Positions 54,166-64,000 of a stretch of 64,000 nucleotides of DNA are shown here, piece after piece. The notes beneath the pieces are model-generated. The model was not told where the DNA came from and made no database searches. It saw only the letters and a program-made list of their open reading frames with translations. The position numbers and the translations under genes are program-made. Location of the stretch: NCBI GenBank assembly GCA_949316235.1, contig OX438745.1, forward strand, positions 7,197,001 through 7,261,000, read 5' to 3'. Numbering within the stretch: position 1 is the first letter of the stretch; the number at the start of each line of letters is the position of its first letter. The DNA is from Oegoconia quadripuncta (lineage: Eukaryota; Arthropoda; Insecta; Lepidoptera; Autostichidae).

Positions 54166-55040
54166 TTTTATTATTACGTTTTGACTTACCGGAGTGAAAA
54201 CATAGTAAGTACCTAAGTGTAGGTTTATATAATTTTTATTTAAATATTTTTTAAATTCTATACTTGAATATATAATCGTGATTTCAAAGATCTTTAACGA
54301 AGCCCTTTAAAAATTTGTTTGGCACGGATCCCTAAAATCAAAAATATATGTCTGTATTTGAGCCACCATTTTCTATAACTACCTATAATCAAAGTGCAAT
54401 TGTCTACGTCTTAAAATAAATGACAGTGACAGATGGACGGACAATGATGTGATTATGGTGTTCCAGATATAGTAAGGTACATTTCAGTAACTTTATATTG
54501 GAAATTTGGTAAACTCGCGAGATTGTTCAAAATATTATTTTGGTAAACAAAAAGCTGAGTATCTTCGAAACTGATTCCCAGACCTTATTGAAGCCTTATT
54601 TCATTGTAGAAATAAGCAGAACCTGTTGTGTCGTCTCTATTATGTTGTATCTGTATGTTTTTTTTTCTTGTGTGCAATAAATGATAAATAAATGAATAAA
54701 AAATAAGCCTTAATAGCGTTGAAGCCTGGAGCCTTTAAAATGGCCAGAATTGACCCTTAGGTGCCTAGGTATATATTATTTAATCTTCATTTAAAGCGCT
54801 TGGTCACTTCTGTGACTATGTCGCTCTATACGAACACATGAACACATGAAGCGGTATTTTGTCCGTTACATATATTGTTGTCCTATTCTTCCATTTGTAT
54901 TGTATTGTGCGTATGCATTCGCCCTTAAGCTCCTAAGTATGACTTATCTAAGATCAATAGATAAACAGGCAGGCATATAATGCTCGGGAAGTAGATTGTT
55001 CGACAGATAACTCCGCACTCAGGTGTTTACGAGTGAGTAG
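54166..55040. other. Unassigned spacer with LINE tail
   Basis: 54605-54700 (tgtgtcgtctctattatgtt, gtgcaataaatgataaataa) is a LINE 3' tail of common type. The rest is unassigned. Confidence 0.4.
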
Positions 55041-55580
55041 GTACAGTCGGCTGCAGCTAAAAGTATACCCTCATCTATTGCATTGTATCTTGCAAAGAAA
55101 ATCACTCGTGCACTCATGGCGTAGTCACATTCGGTATTCGTTTTTGGTTAGCGAAGTTAAACAATGTCTGGCGCGATCAGTCCTTGGATGGGTGACCACC
55201 AGTGGCATTTTAATTACGTGTGTTTCCATGCTTCGGAAGGCACGCTAAATAGTCGGTTTTAAATTGAGGGCACGAAGGACTATACAGAAGCGGCTTAATA
55301 ACACTGACTGTCAGATGGTCATTAGTCTTACGCATATCCACTGGGTCCGCGTGGTGAATTATGGTTTATACCCTCTCCCTTTGAGCGAGGGCTGTGTCCC
55401 AATAGTGAAGATGTGTTAGGCTGTTGATGAAGAAAATCAAGCCGGTGCGTAATGCAGCCAGTGTCAGGACATGAAATTTTGATAAGCATAGCTTCTTTTG
55501 CCTAGCACGATATTATTAACACAATTGATCTAGTGCGTTTATATTTTTAGCCGTATACTTTTAGCTGCAGCGGACTGTAC
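55041..55580. mobile_element. 540-bp TIR element carrying 5S-rRNA-like sequence
   Basis: gtacagtcggctgcagctaa (28-base arm, 55041-55068) is inverted at 55553-55580 with one mismatch. TA precedes cagtc at both ends, fitting a Tc1/mariner-type insertion. The interior includes the 5S-like segment plus ggaaggcacgctaaatagtc and accctctccctttgagcgag. No transposase. Confidence 0.8.
55148..55206 (+). repeat. 5S rRNA-like segment (internal promoter region)
   Basis: tagcgaagttaaacaatgtc, tggcgcgatcag and ccttggatgggtgaccacc align with the box A/IE/box C half of 5S rRNA. The 5' and 3' pairing arms of a true 5S gene are absent, so this is a derivative, as in 5S-type SINEs. Confidence 0.8.
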
Positions 55581-55845
55581 GTCCACCCTCTATTCACGCC
55601 GGCATCACTCTTACCTTGTCATGTAGCTGATTTTATCTAGTCAAACCTACGGTCAAGGGCGGATCCAGCCATCGAGTCAGGGAGGGTCACATGTTTATGA
55701 CGTACGTATCTACGTATTGCAGAAGCTTGATCAAGCTTCTCTATTTAAAACTGGTTGAAAAGGGATAGATACATTCAAATTTTTGCGGCGAGACAGAGAT
55801 GGTATAGTATTCATAGTCCAGTAAAAGACGCAATTTTTGTGGTGT
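55581..55845. other. Unassigned spacer
   Basis: 55655-55705 resembles 1495-1560 (gggcggatccagccatcgag). No gene. Confidence 0.35.
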
Positions 55846-56370
55846 AATTTCCTATAATTTTAAAGTTTTGTAGACGGGTAGCATTACCCATCAGTAATCA
55901 AATAAAAATGTTTTCTAATAATTCTGCAGCTTGCTTTATGTATAGTATAGGTATTTAGTTATAAAACCTACGATATTAAATTAACATTAACACTGTGAAC
56001 TTCATAGCGTCGTAGAACATGCAAAATCTACAATTTTCAAAAAAAATTACCAATGGCTACTTTACATTTTCTAAAAACAGTTTATTGAGGCGAAATATTT
56101 GGGTTCGGTGAAATTTTTAATAAATGTAAAGAAGTTGATCGATATTTTTGAAAATAGTTACACGAGTAGTCTTAAGCATATTCTCCGACGCAATGTAATT
56201 CACAGTGGTAATTTTAATCATATAGTCTATGTGTTATTACTAAATATCTATATTATATCTAAAGCAAGTTACCGATTTGTTTATTCTATCACTGACAGGT
56301 AGGTACTCTATAAATGTGCAAAAAATCACGACCTTTAAAATTATAGGAAGTTAAAAGTGTATCCTTACTG
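55846..56370. mobile_element. Inverted-repeat element (ctccgacgcaatgtaattca arms)
   Basis: The left arm (55846-56045) is the diverged reverse complement of the right arm (56085-56370), sharing ttcacagtg, taatttaat and ctaaatacctata-like blocks. This explains the single arms at 33095 and 45895 as parts of one TIR family. Confidence 0.65.
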
Positions 56371-56582
56371 GACTATCTAGCTTGAGCGTCATTCTGAACT
56401 GTACGTACAAATGTACAGTTCTTATGTATATAAATTGTTTCTGTAAATGAACGTAACTAAGATAAATTAGAAAAATCTGGTTGCCCTTGCCCACGGTCAC
56501 CTATTGTTTGAGAATTACAGGGGTAGCTCTATATGGAAACGGCTTTTTATATTATGTAAGATTGACCTAAATTAGGTAACAC

Positions 56583-56705
56583 CTAAAATAAAATGAAGAT
56601 GAGGTCGAAGGTGGAAGCGCATTCAATATCCCAGACCATAAAATAATAAAAATGCTCTACGAACAAATCAAAATATAGGGACCCGCAGGGAATCGAACTC
56701 ACGAG
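56583..56705 (-). repeat. SINE-A-related fragment
   Basis: tgaagatgaggtcgaaggtg at left and cagggaatcgaactcacgag (a box-B-like stretch read on -) at right, with a shortened unrelated middle. May be a different SINE sharing the SINE-A 3' half. Confidence 0.45.
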
Positions 56706-56924
56706 CATCACGATCATGGTGCATGCAACTGTATGGAAATATAACAATTTAAGTATTTGTAAACCAAACGACAGGTTTTATATTTGGCAGGTGCCATTTT
56801 GGATTAGGTACTATGTGAATCTGGGGACCACGACTAATTTAACACTTTCACTTCAAACTAAAGGTGGCCCTTTATGTAAGCGAAACCCGTTTGAGTAAAA
56901 GGAAAAGGCGCTCGACATCCTTTT
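56706..56924. other. Unassigned spacer
   Basis: No gene supported. Confidence 0.35.
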
Positions 56925-57190
56925 TAAGCCCCGACACAAAATAGGGGTATTCTCAGTTTGGCGCTTACACGCTCTGTGTGTCTGTCTGTGGCATTGTATA
57001 TAGCCCCAAAACGGCTGAATCAATTTGAAAACGTTTGTTTATTCTTGAACTGGGATGTGGTTGCGAGGTGTTAAGCACGGTTGATGGAAATCGGTGGACC
57101 CGTTTCGAAGATACTTTAACATAATTGGTTTATTTATCTGGATGATATACCTTATCATTGGTGCACTCGGAGATTTTCAAAATTTTCAAG
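56925..57190 (+). repeat. Diverged taagccccgac family repeat
   Basis: taagccccgacacaaaatag, gggtattctcag, cgctctgtgtgtctgtctgt, then tatctggatgat and attttcaagtaa. Related to 28062 and 58918. Confidence 0.6.
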
Positions 57191-57634
57191 TAATTCCGAG
57201 TGTCCGCGGACGATTGTGAAGAAAACGTCCGCCGTGTGCACAGAGCCTAAGGCTTGTTATGAATGAGCCACATAAACCGATCAATTACGTAATTTACAGC
57301 TACACATATTAGGTATTAAAGTAGAAAGCCAGATTTTCCTGAAGTAAAAAAAAAGTAAAATCGATCAGCAGTGGACAGTCAAAGTGACTTCGAAAATGGC
57401 TAGCTTTCATAGAGAGTAAAGACAAGCTCCCACTACAAGATCTGTCTTCTATAACCAGGTTTCTATAAATCCTGGTACATTAAATTAAGATGCGTAACAC
57501 GTATAGGAACTTCCACAGGATGAAGCCGCGTTACCAAAGATCTTCAGGGCATTGTTAGGGATAGACCACAGATTTGTATGGATAGACTTTGGACAGACTG
57601 ACTGACTACTAGGCATGAGGAGGAATTCCATCCG
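57191..57634. other. Unassigned spacer
   Basis: No gene or family was recognised. Confidence 0.35.
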
Positions 57635-57865
57635 TATGTAGTAACAAACCGAAAATTCGCACTAAGCGGTTCGACTCTTCATTCATAATGCGAACAGACA
57701 AGGCATGGAGCTACCTTCCGGCATGTCTTTCCTGAATCCTACAACCTTAGGATCTTCAAGAGCAGGGTGAATAGGTATCTACTAAGATGGTGTGCTTCAT
57801 CTTCGCGGCCACATTGTCACTTTCCATCAGGTGAGCTTGTGATTAAACGCGTATCCAGTTAATCA
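57635..57865 (+). pseudogene. LINE ORF2 C-terminal fragment
   Basis: Two overlapping frames give RFDSSFIMRTDKAWSYLPA, then [20 protein letters not shown] and PHCHFPSGELV, the usual end of a Jockey/CR1-type ORF2 (frameshifted near 57725). The minus-strand relatives are 517-745 and 32640-32990. Confidence 0.75.
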
Positions 57866-58176
57866 GAAAAAAAGACCTCCAACTGAATATTCGACGAAAG
57901 AGAATATTTCTGGGTTTTGTTATATATTGGAGATTGGGCTGTGTAACCTCGGTTAAGTAGTACCTACTCCTCAAATACCTACAATATAGTTTGTGATGTA
58001 GATATTCTAAAACCTTATCATAATGTAACTTGTCTACCCATCGCACGACTGCGTGCGATATACGAAGGACGATCTCCGTGGCGAAACGGGGCGCAGCGTA
58101 AATGTCATAATTTAATGCCAATTATACCTAAGCTATGTCCAGCAGTGGACGTCTTTCGGCTGATATGATGATGATG
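57866..58176 (+). repeat. Spacer ending in LINE (TGA)n tail
   Basis: 58127-58176: taagctatgtccagcagtgg, acgtctttcggctgatatga and tgatgatga. The preceding 250 bases are not recognisable as coding. Confidence 0.6.
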
Positions 58177-58204
58177 ATACCGAAGTGTCGATTGATGTCT
58201 TCCC

Positions 58205-58295
58205 TAAGCAAGTTTTAGACTGGTGCTATCGCGTCTTGTTATTCTAGGAAGAAAGCGACAGCATTTCTTTAAAACTGGTTTTAGTTTAGTTCAGA
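58205..58295. repeat. Half of the 26255 foldback element
   Basis: gttttagactggtgctatcg...aaactggttttagtttagtt matches the spacer and right arm of 26255-26378; the outer part is lost. Confidence 0.65.
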
Positions 58296-58917
58296 ATCTA
58301 TTTGCACCAATAAAAATATAAAATACCCAATTTTACCCTACCTTTATATTATCGCGAACGCTCACATGTCACCATACTTAGATAACCAACTACACCGAGA
58401 CAATTACACCTACTATATCGGATTGCACTTACCTGAACTATAAACCCTTGTTATTACTCGATAAGCCTGTTTTAGAAACACTCGCTTTTTGCAACTGATA
58501 AAACACATGCAAAATTACATAGGGACACTCGCATACTGCACAACGTCGGAAAAGTACATAACTATTTACCATAATTTCATCTGTTCGATAAGATAATAGT
58601 TGATAAAGTTTATCATCGATACACTGTGTTTTTGATATTGAATTACAATTATCATTATCTGGCTTAATGATAGCATGTTGGCTTTTGATTTTGCGATTGT
58701 GTTTACTTCGCTAATTAAACGGGAAAACCATTGTTTCATTAAGATGAATTGTTAATATTTACGTTTTAAATTTGGCACATCTGCCATTGTAATAGCATAA
58801 AATGACTGTAAGGCAAACAAATTATATAAATTTGTGTGCTGTATGCACCGTTTGTGACACGTGAATCCTTGATAACATGGGCGGAGCGTCATGTCGCACA
58901 CGCTTCGATAACGTCTT
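58296..58917. other. Unassigned spacer
   Basis: 58560-58620 has gataagataatagttgataa-type palindromic AT sequence. No gene. Confidence 0.35.
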
Positions 58918-59280
58918 TTTAACCCCCGACGAAAAACGGCGGGTGTTATGTGTTTGACGGCGTTGTGCGTATGCGTGTGTCCAGTCTTTATCCAGTATCT
59001 CAATAATGAATGCAGTTTTTTTTATATTAAAGACTAAACGAGGGCACAAGGTCTTATAGCCATGTTTGATGAAAATAAATTAAAGATATTCAGATTTTAA
59101 CATTTTTTTGGCGTATTTCGATTATATGTCTGGAGGGTTTCACAAGTTATTTTTTTAATATTTAAGATTAAACTTACATTTGATGGAAATGGTCTATCTA
59201 AACATATCTGGATGATATGTTTCTATTTGTTTCCTCGGGACTTTTCGAAATTTTTAATTTATAGTTATACCTATTCCTAG
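58918..59280 (+). repeat. taacccccgacgaaaaa family repeat
   Basis: taacccccgacgaaaaacgg, cgggtgttatgtgtttgacg, ... tatctggatgatatgtttct, ... ttcgaaatttttaat. Longer than the intronic copy at 28062. Confidence 0.65.
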
Positions 59281-59810
59281 TAGAGCCATGTTAGCTAGCT
59301 GTAATGTTACAGATTTAAAATATGATATCGTGTCTCAACCTAATGGTAATCTTTAGTTCCAACTTTCCAGCAACTGTATTTCCAGATCGGTTCTTGATAG
59401 TCGTATGTAGGTACTTATTTCATTGTTCACTATGTACCTAACTAACGATAGAAATGTTTAACACCATTTTTCTACTAAATTCTGTTTAAATTGTAGTCAA
59501 GTAGGCAAATTTAAAACACCATTTGCTTAAAAACTAATTTTTAAGCGAAAGAATGTTCACAAATGGTTCACAATAGGTAGGCAGTTGATTTTTATTTTCA
59601 AACAGGTTTCTGTCAACAAAGTCTTTTGATCAACAGATTTTATCGAGTGCCTCAAACAATTATTTCAACACTGGAATTTTGTTTACCTTAGTACACATGC
59701 TCGACATGGGGCTCCGATTCCCAAGGACGTACAGATTCTGTCTCCATGCAGAGGAAACACCTGTAAATATGCTGTGTGAATGTGGAACGCTGATGCCTAA
59801 ACGTAATATC
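59281..59810. other. Unassigned spacer
   Basis: No gene or repeat was recognised. Confidence 0.35.
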
Positions 59811-60195
59811 CACTATTCCACTTATTGCACCCGGACGAGATAAAAAACTTCGCACCAGGACAGTACTACAATTCCTTAAAAGCGACAAACCGGTGTCGTA
59901 CCACGTTAAAATGTTTGCGTTCGATCGCCGTTTATAATAAATAAAATACAAAATACATAAAGTCACGCTTTTTCCCGTGCCTGGGTGGCTACTTATTGCC
60001 CCCGGACGAGGGATAAAGTATCGCGCCAGAACAGTATAGTACTGCAATTCCTCAAAGCGACAAACCGTGTGTCGTACCACGTAAAAACATTTGCAATCGA
60101 TCGGCATTTAAAATAGATAAAACAAAAAATACATACATAAAGTCACGCCTGTTTCCCGTAGGGGTATGCAGAAACCACTGACTTCCACTTGCTGC
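59811..60195 (+). repeat. Two tandem-like LINE 3' pieces plus inverted RTE tail
   Basis: 59817-59980 and 59990-60140 are diverged copies of one unit (cttattgcacccggacgaga, gcaccaggacagtac, aaagcgacaaaccg, gtcgtaccacg). Their RT C-terminal part matches the 49705 LINE. Each is followed by aaatacataaagtcacg; the second continues as a reverse-strand RTE tail (cctgtttcccgtaggggtat, gcagaaaccactgacttcca). Confidence 0.6.
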
Positions 60196-60454
60196 GATAA
60201 AAAATTTAATTTGTTTAATTCAGACTATAGTCCATAGTAATATTTAAATCATAGCTTAGCTCTTACTTTAGCTCGCTTGTGTTCGATTGTTAAAATTGGT
60301 ACCACATAAGTTAGCACCCTAGAATTGGGATTCGGAGTTAAACATCTAATGGATAGACGTATCGAATTACCATATTATTTACTTGTAGGGCGCTTATGTG
60401 GTACCGTATTTTGCGATCAAATGCAGCGACCTAAACGACAAATTTAGCAATCGA
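60196..60454. other. Unassigned spacer
   Basis: No gene. accacataagttagcacc (60301) and gcgcttatgtggtaccgt (60390) form a loose inverted pair around ~90 bases. Confidence 0.35.
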
Positions 60455-60560
60455 TCTCATTTTTACGTGGCACGGGCCATGCCGCACGGCTGCTGGGTTA
60501 GTGGCGATCACAATAGACCTGTATAGCTCCGATGACCCGCAACAGCCACATATATACAAC
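60455..60560 (+). repeat. LINE 3' UTR fragment (49705 family)
   Basis: tgggttagtggcgatcacaa, tagacctgtatagctc, gcaacagccacatatatac is the sense form of the 3' UTR seen on - at 49705-49930. Confidence 0.75.
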
Positions 60561-61540
60561 CAGGACCGATATCTACCTAAGTATAAAATTCAATGAAGGT
60601 CTGGCCCATCGGCATGAGTGGAAAATACTAAGTACATCGAATAGAATGGCCCTCAAATTTTCATTTTTTATGCAACTAAAGATAATAGTGCAATAAAGAT
60701 ATATAAATCGTGACGTCAGACTGTTGATATCTAGGTAAGTAGTCAATCTATCTCCTTTCACTGATAAATTTGAAAAAGTGGAAGCAAATATTACACAATT
60801 GAAGGTCAGTCAATGTCAAAAGAAATGTACCAGGTTTTTTGTTTTAGTAAAACATAATGATAAAAAAATAAACAAATCTGATTCATGTCAGACATAGGCA
60901 CCTCGTAAGTACCTGTAACACAAGCTGATTTATTTGAGATGGTTCAGTATGGCACAATCTAAAACAACAAAAAAAAATACCTACATAATAATATGTTGTC
61001 AGAAACCACGTCGTCGCTTTAGACATAATTCGTGGTCTTCTCTAAACTAAAATCATTTTTTTTTCTGGCTTAAGATGCGATAGTAGGTATGGGTAACAAT
61101 CTAAAATTTAGACGCAATAATCTAAAACTTGTCTTAGGTAGTTCGGAGGAGGCACATCGGAATTGACATCATTGTTTATTTGAAAGATTTTTGATGCCTA
61201 TAATTTATCTACTGGCTCTATCGATTGAATGCCTTGAAAATAATAAAAATATTTTATTATTATATATGTGATTGATACAGATGATTTTTCATTTATCAGA
61301 ATAGGTATTATTCCCATGAATTCACTTTTCTAACCCTAAAAAGGCGATATGGTTTCTGATCAAATTCTACCAGTACCTACCTAGTAGAATAGTTAGTAGT
61401 TTAGTATATAAATAAAGCTTTTGGTCGGAGGACATTATCATAACAATTTATCGTTTACAACTTCATTGTAGGTATGTTACCATATCGGCCACTGTAATAA
61501 TTAATCTGTGGTAGGTAACTAATTATAAATTCTGTCTCCG
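60561..61540. other. Unassigned AT-rich spacer
   Basis: No gene, SINE or TIR was recognised in ~1 kb. Confidence 0.4.
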
Positions 61541-61830
61541 GCTGTATTAATAGATCGTTCTTGAGATTGAGATCGCGTCTAAGTCTCAATACTTTCTTTT
61601 GATACTGTTTTAGTATGCAACAGATTCTCAAGCGTTAACGTCAAGTCATCTCAATCTTGAGAACGGTTTATTACGGAATATTATAACGGAAAACGATCTC
61701 AAAGTTGAGATATACCTACTTGTCACTTGGTACTTGAGATACTGTTGTGTATTCAAACAGTATAAAAAAAATTGTATTAAGAATGAGACTCGATCTGAAT
61801 CTTGAGATCGCTTTATAAATACTGTCCTTA
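61541..61830. mobile_element. CTTGAG-rich MITE, second copy
   Basis: ctgtattaatagatcgttct at left and an imperfect inverse at right (gatcgctttataaatactgt). Eight or more ttgaga/tctcaa words lie between. Same design as 25759-26056, but the sequence has diverged. Confidence 0.6.
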
Positions 61831-61858
61831 ATTTGGAAGAATTTAGTTTGGTAGTAAC

Positions 61859-61994
61859 ACAGGGCAATTTGAATACATGTAATTCCACTCTTGATTACGA
61901 ACAACTTTCCCAAAATCACCACAGCCGAATTCGATTAAAAAATTTTCGATTATCCATACAAAGTAAATCACTGCTGTGGTGACTCCACTTCCAT
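61859..61994 (+). repeat. Left arm of the 38624 TIR element
   Basis: acagggcaatttgaatacat, actcttgattacgaacaact and aaaaaattttcgattatcca match the left arm of 38624-39278. It ends where copy 2 of the duplication begins. Confidence 0.65.
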
Positions 61995-64000
61995 GAGGCT
62001 GACAGCAGCCAATTGCGTTGAAAGATTATCATTTTTTGTAAAGCATATAGCTCGTATCATTATAAAAAAAGTTATAGGTAAAATTGATCATATTTCTGAC
62101 ATGATTCATGTTTTCAAAACATAATTACACAATCTTCTCTCGATAGAATTTAATTGCAAAGTAGCATCTAAAAATGCATGAAATCTTATTTTTCTCAGAT
62201 ATGCATTCACTAACATAAATGATATTTTGTACAATATTGTGTCGTATATGTTACTAAAACAAATTCATGTTTTAGATTTTCAATAATGCGTCTATTTTAA
62301 TTGAAATAATTAATTTTGTGATTTGCACTTACGCCCTATAAATTCTAAGTAACGCTTTCTCTGTTACTCGTACTCAATGCGACAGTGATCGCTTAGGCGC
62401 GTTGCTGGATGGACCTGTGTTGTGCGCTGAGACGCTCTCCCAAATATTCGAACTTTTTTTCATATTCATATTCAGGACTTTCTTTTTCTTGTTTTGTTTA
62501 TTTAATTAGGGTAAAATTTTGTATGTGTGTAAATAATTTTATTTATTAGGTAGGTAATCACAGTTGTAAATAAATAAGTTGGTAAAGTTAATAATAGAAA
62601 ATGGACTCGAAAAAAAAACAAAACCGAAGAAACGGCAATATAAAAGAAATCAGAAACACATGATGGAGGTTGTAAAGTAAGTATAATAAAATATTATATC
62701 TCTTTTTAATTAATTAAGTATGTACATGAAACACCAAATTTATAAAACGCAACCATAATTATGTTTTCACTATTTTGTAGTTGCGTCTACTGATACGGGA
62801 TGTATAGGTACCTTTTTTCGTCACCGCTTATGTAAGACGTTTGGCTCAGTCGACTTGGGCTTGTCGCTTGAATTTCGTCGTGCTGGATCGATCCCAGTAC
62901 TTTTCTTGTCTTTTTTATTTTATTTGCTTTTATTTATTGTATGTCTAAATAAATCCTGTAATCTTTTTTTACATGTCTAAGTGATATTTATCAAAAATTT
63001 CATTTTTGTGCATGGCTGTGTATTTTTCGTCATTACATATTCCTAGGTGCTGACGTACTACAATTCTTTGATTTTCAGTTCTAAAAATCATTTGGGCCCT
63101 GAAGAGTCATCAACCGGACTTGTTTTGCAAGAGTGAGTAAAATTATTATTTTTACCAGTATCTAGGATTTCTGAAATAGATAATAGGCAATATTGTTATT
63201 TTTGACCAAAAACAAACCTTGTCGAAAGAAATATGTAAAGGTCATCATAAAACAAAAGCATAACTTTGAGATTTTTATAAAATGATTGCCAATGGGACAT
63301 ATAATAAAAATTATATAAAAAAAAACAAATAAATTCCTTTCAACCGCTAAAATAATCTATTGAGAATTACCATAGACTTACGAAAATCACAGATTCGGCC
63401 ATCATAATATATAAGGTCTAACAAAATTAACCCGACAAACGTTGCAGAGTGTATGTATAGGATGTACCTATTACGAAAAAAATAAAAAATAAAACATTAA
63501 AGTTAACAGATTTTATTCAAAAAGTTTTCCTGAAGTGTTTCAATAATATTATCTTTTAATGACAGGTACGACATTGAGGCACAAGGTGTTCAGAAAAAAA
63601 AAAGATGAAGAGGTATGTACTAACTAATGGCTTAGTAACCTGAATGGTCAACTAAATGTCAAACTAACGTCAAATGCGCTATATAATATATGAAATAAAA
63701 GACAAAAACTAATTCCTGACTACGGAAAATATGACTAAAAAGTATTTTGTTCGTGATGACCGCCTTATTGTCTTGTTTTTTGAGAAACACTTAGGCCAAA
63801 GACGAAATAATAATAATAATGGGCCGTAGTCGGTAAATATAATATTAACTAATAAAATAATAACGAAAGTTTTCTGTTTCAGACTTATCAGATTACGAGT
63901 GATCAGAATACGGAATAAGAAATCTGCATCTGTCGGCGGTTTGTAGCCAACTCGCATTTTTATAAAAAATTGCAAGAAATTTGAACGGACCTCTTGGCTG
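61995..64000 (+). repeat. Direct duplicate segment, copy 2 (runs off window)
   Basis: Near-identical to 48246-50489, including the same exon-like pieces, the same two A-run lengths and the same splice-like sites. It lacks the LINE inserted at 49705. The end of the segment is outside the window, so the Mutator-like ORF continues beyond 64000. Confidence 0.95.

Noticed and set aside
55148..55206. Functional 5S rRNA gene
   Set aside because: Only the internal promoter half is present, with substitutions. It is embedded in a TIR element.

Overview
This looks like a repeat-saturated insect nuclear window, almost certainly Lepidoptera. The sequence is AT-rich. Its one confidently recognised host gene has nine short coding exons with GT/AG introns. 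The rest is dominated by tRNA-derived SINEs, 5'-truncated non-LTR (LINE) 3' ends, TIR elements/MITEs and mariner-type DNA transposons of kinds familiar from moths and butterflies. No bacterial-style operon, rRNA operon, CRISPR array or true tRNA gene was found. Repeat family names used here (SINE-A to SINE-D and so on) are local labels based on copies compared within the window, not database names.

Host genes. (1) GTF2H3/Tfb4, the p34 subunit of TFIIH, lies on + at 27322-37136. All nine coding exons join in phase to a 291-residue protein ending in the cysteine-rich zinc module and a lysine tail. Its introns are packed with SINE, LINE and MITE copies. (2) A probable small two-exon gene lies on - at 46816-43691. 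It encodes 160 residues with three exact-length 16-residue tandem repeats and basic Ser motifs; I do not recognise it. A third, weak candidate terminal exon lies at 16365-16616 (-).

Layout. 1-14.6 kb: dense SINE-A/B/C and LINE fragments around an intact mariner (transposase 6106-7179, -). 14.65-20.03 kb: a conspicuously repeat-poor block. 20.03-20.75 kb: a SINE-B carrying two nested insertions, one a GC-rich, hairpin-rich retroposon with a 17-bp target duplication. 20.75-27.3 kb: SINEs and several TIR elements, including a perfect 35-bp-arm foldback. 27.3-37.1 kb: GTF2H3. 37.1-43.6 kb: repeats, including a SINE-A inserted in a SINE-B. 43.6-46.9 kb: the small repeat-protein gene. 47.7-51.0 kb: a MITE, then a broken Mutator-like transposon gene fused to a mariner fragment. 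51.27-53.0 kb: an STPR-type ORF abutting six near-identical 242-bp tandem repeats. 53-62 kb: mostly old repeats, including a TIR element containing 5S-rRNA-like sequence. 61995-64000: a second, near-identical copy of the Mutator-like segment, running off the window.

How it fits together: apart from two (perhaps three) host genes, the window is a layered record of transposition. Several insertions can be ordered by nesting and target duplications. The clearest case is a LINE insertion at 49705-49930 whose empty site is preserved in the duplicate copy at 63442-63454.
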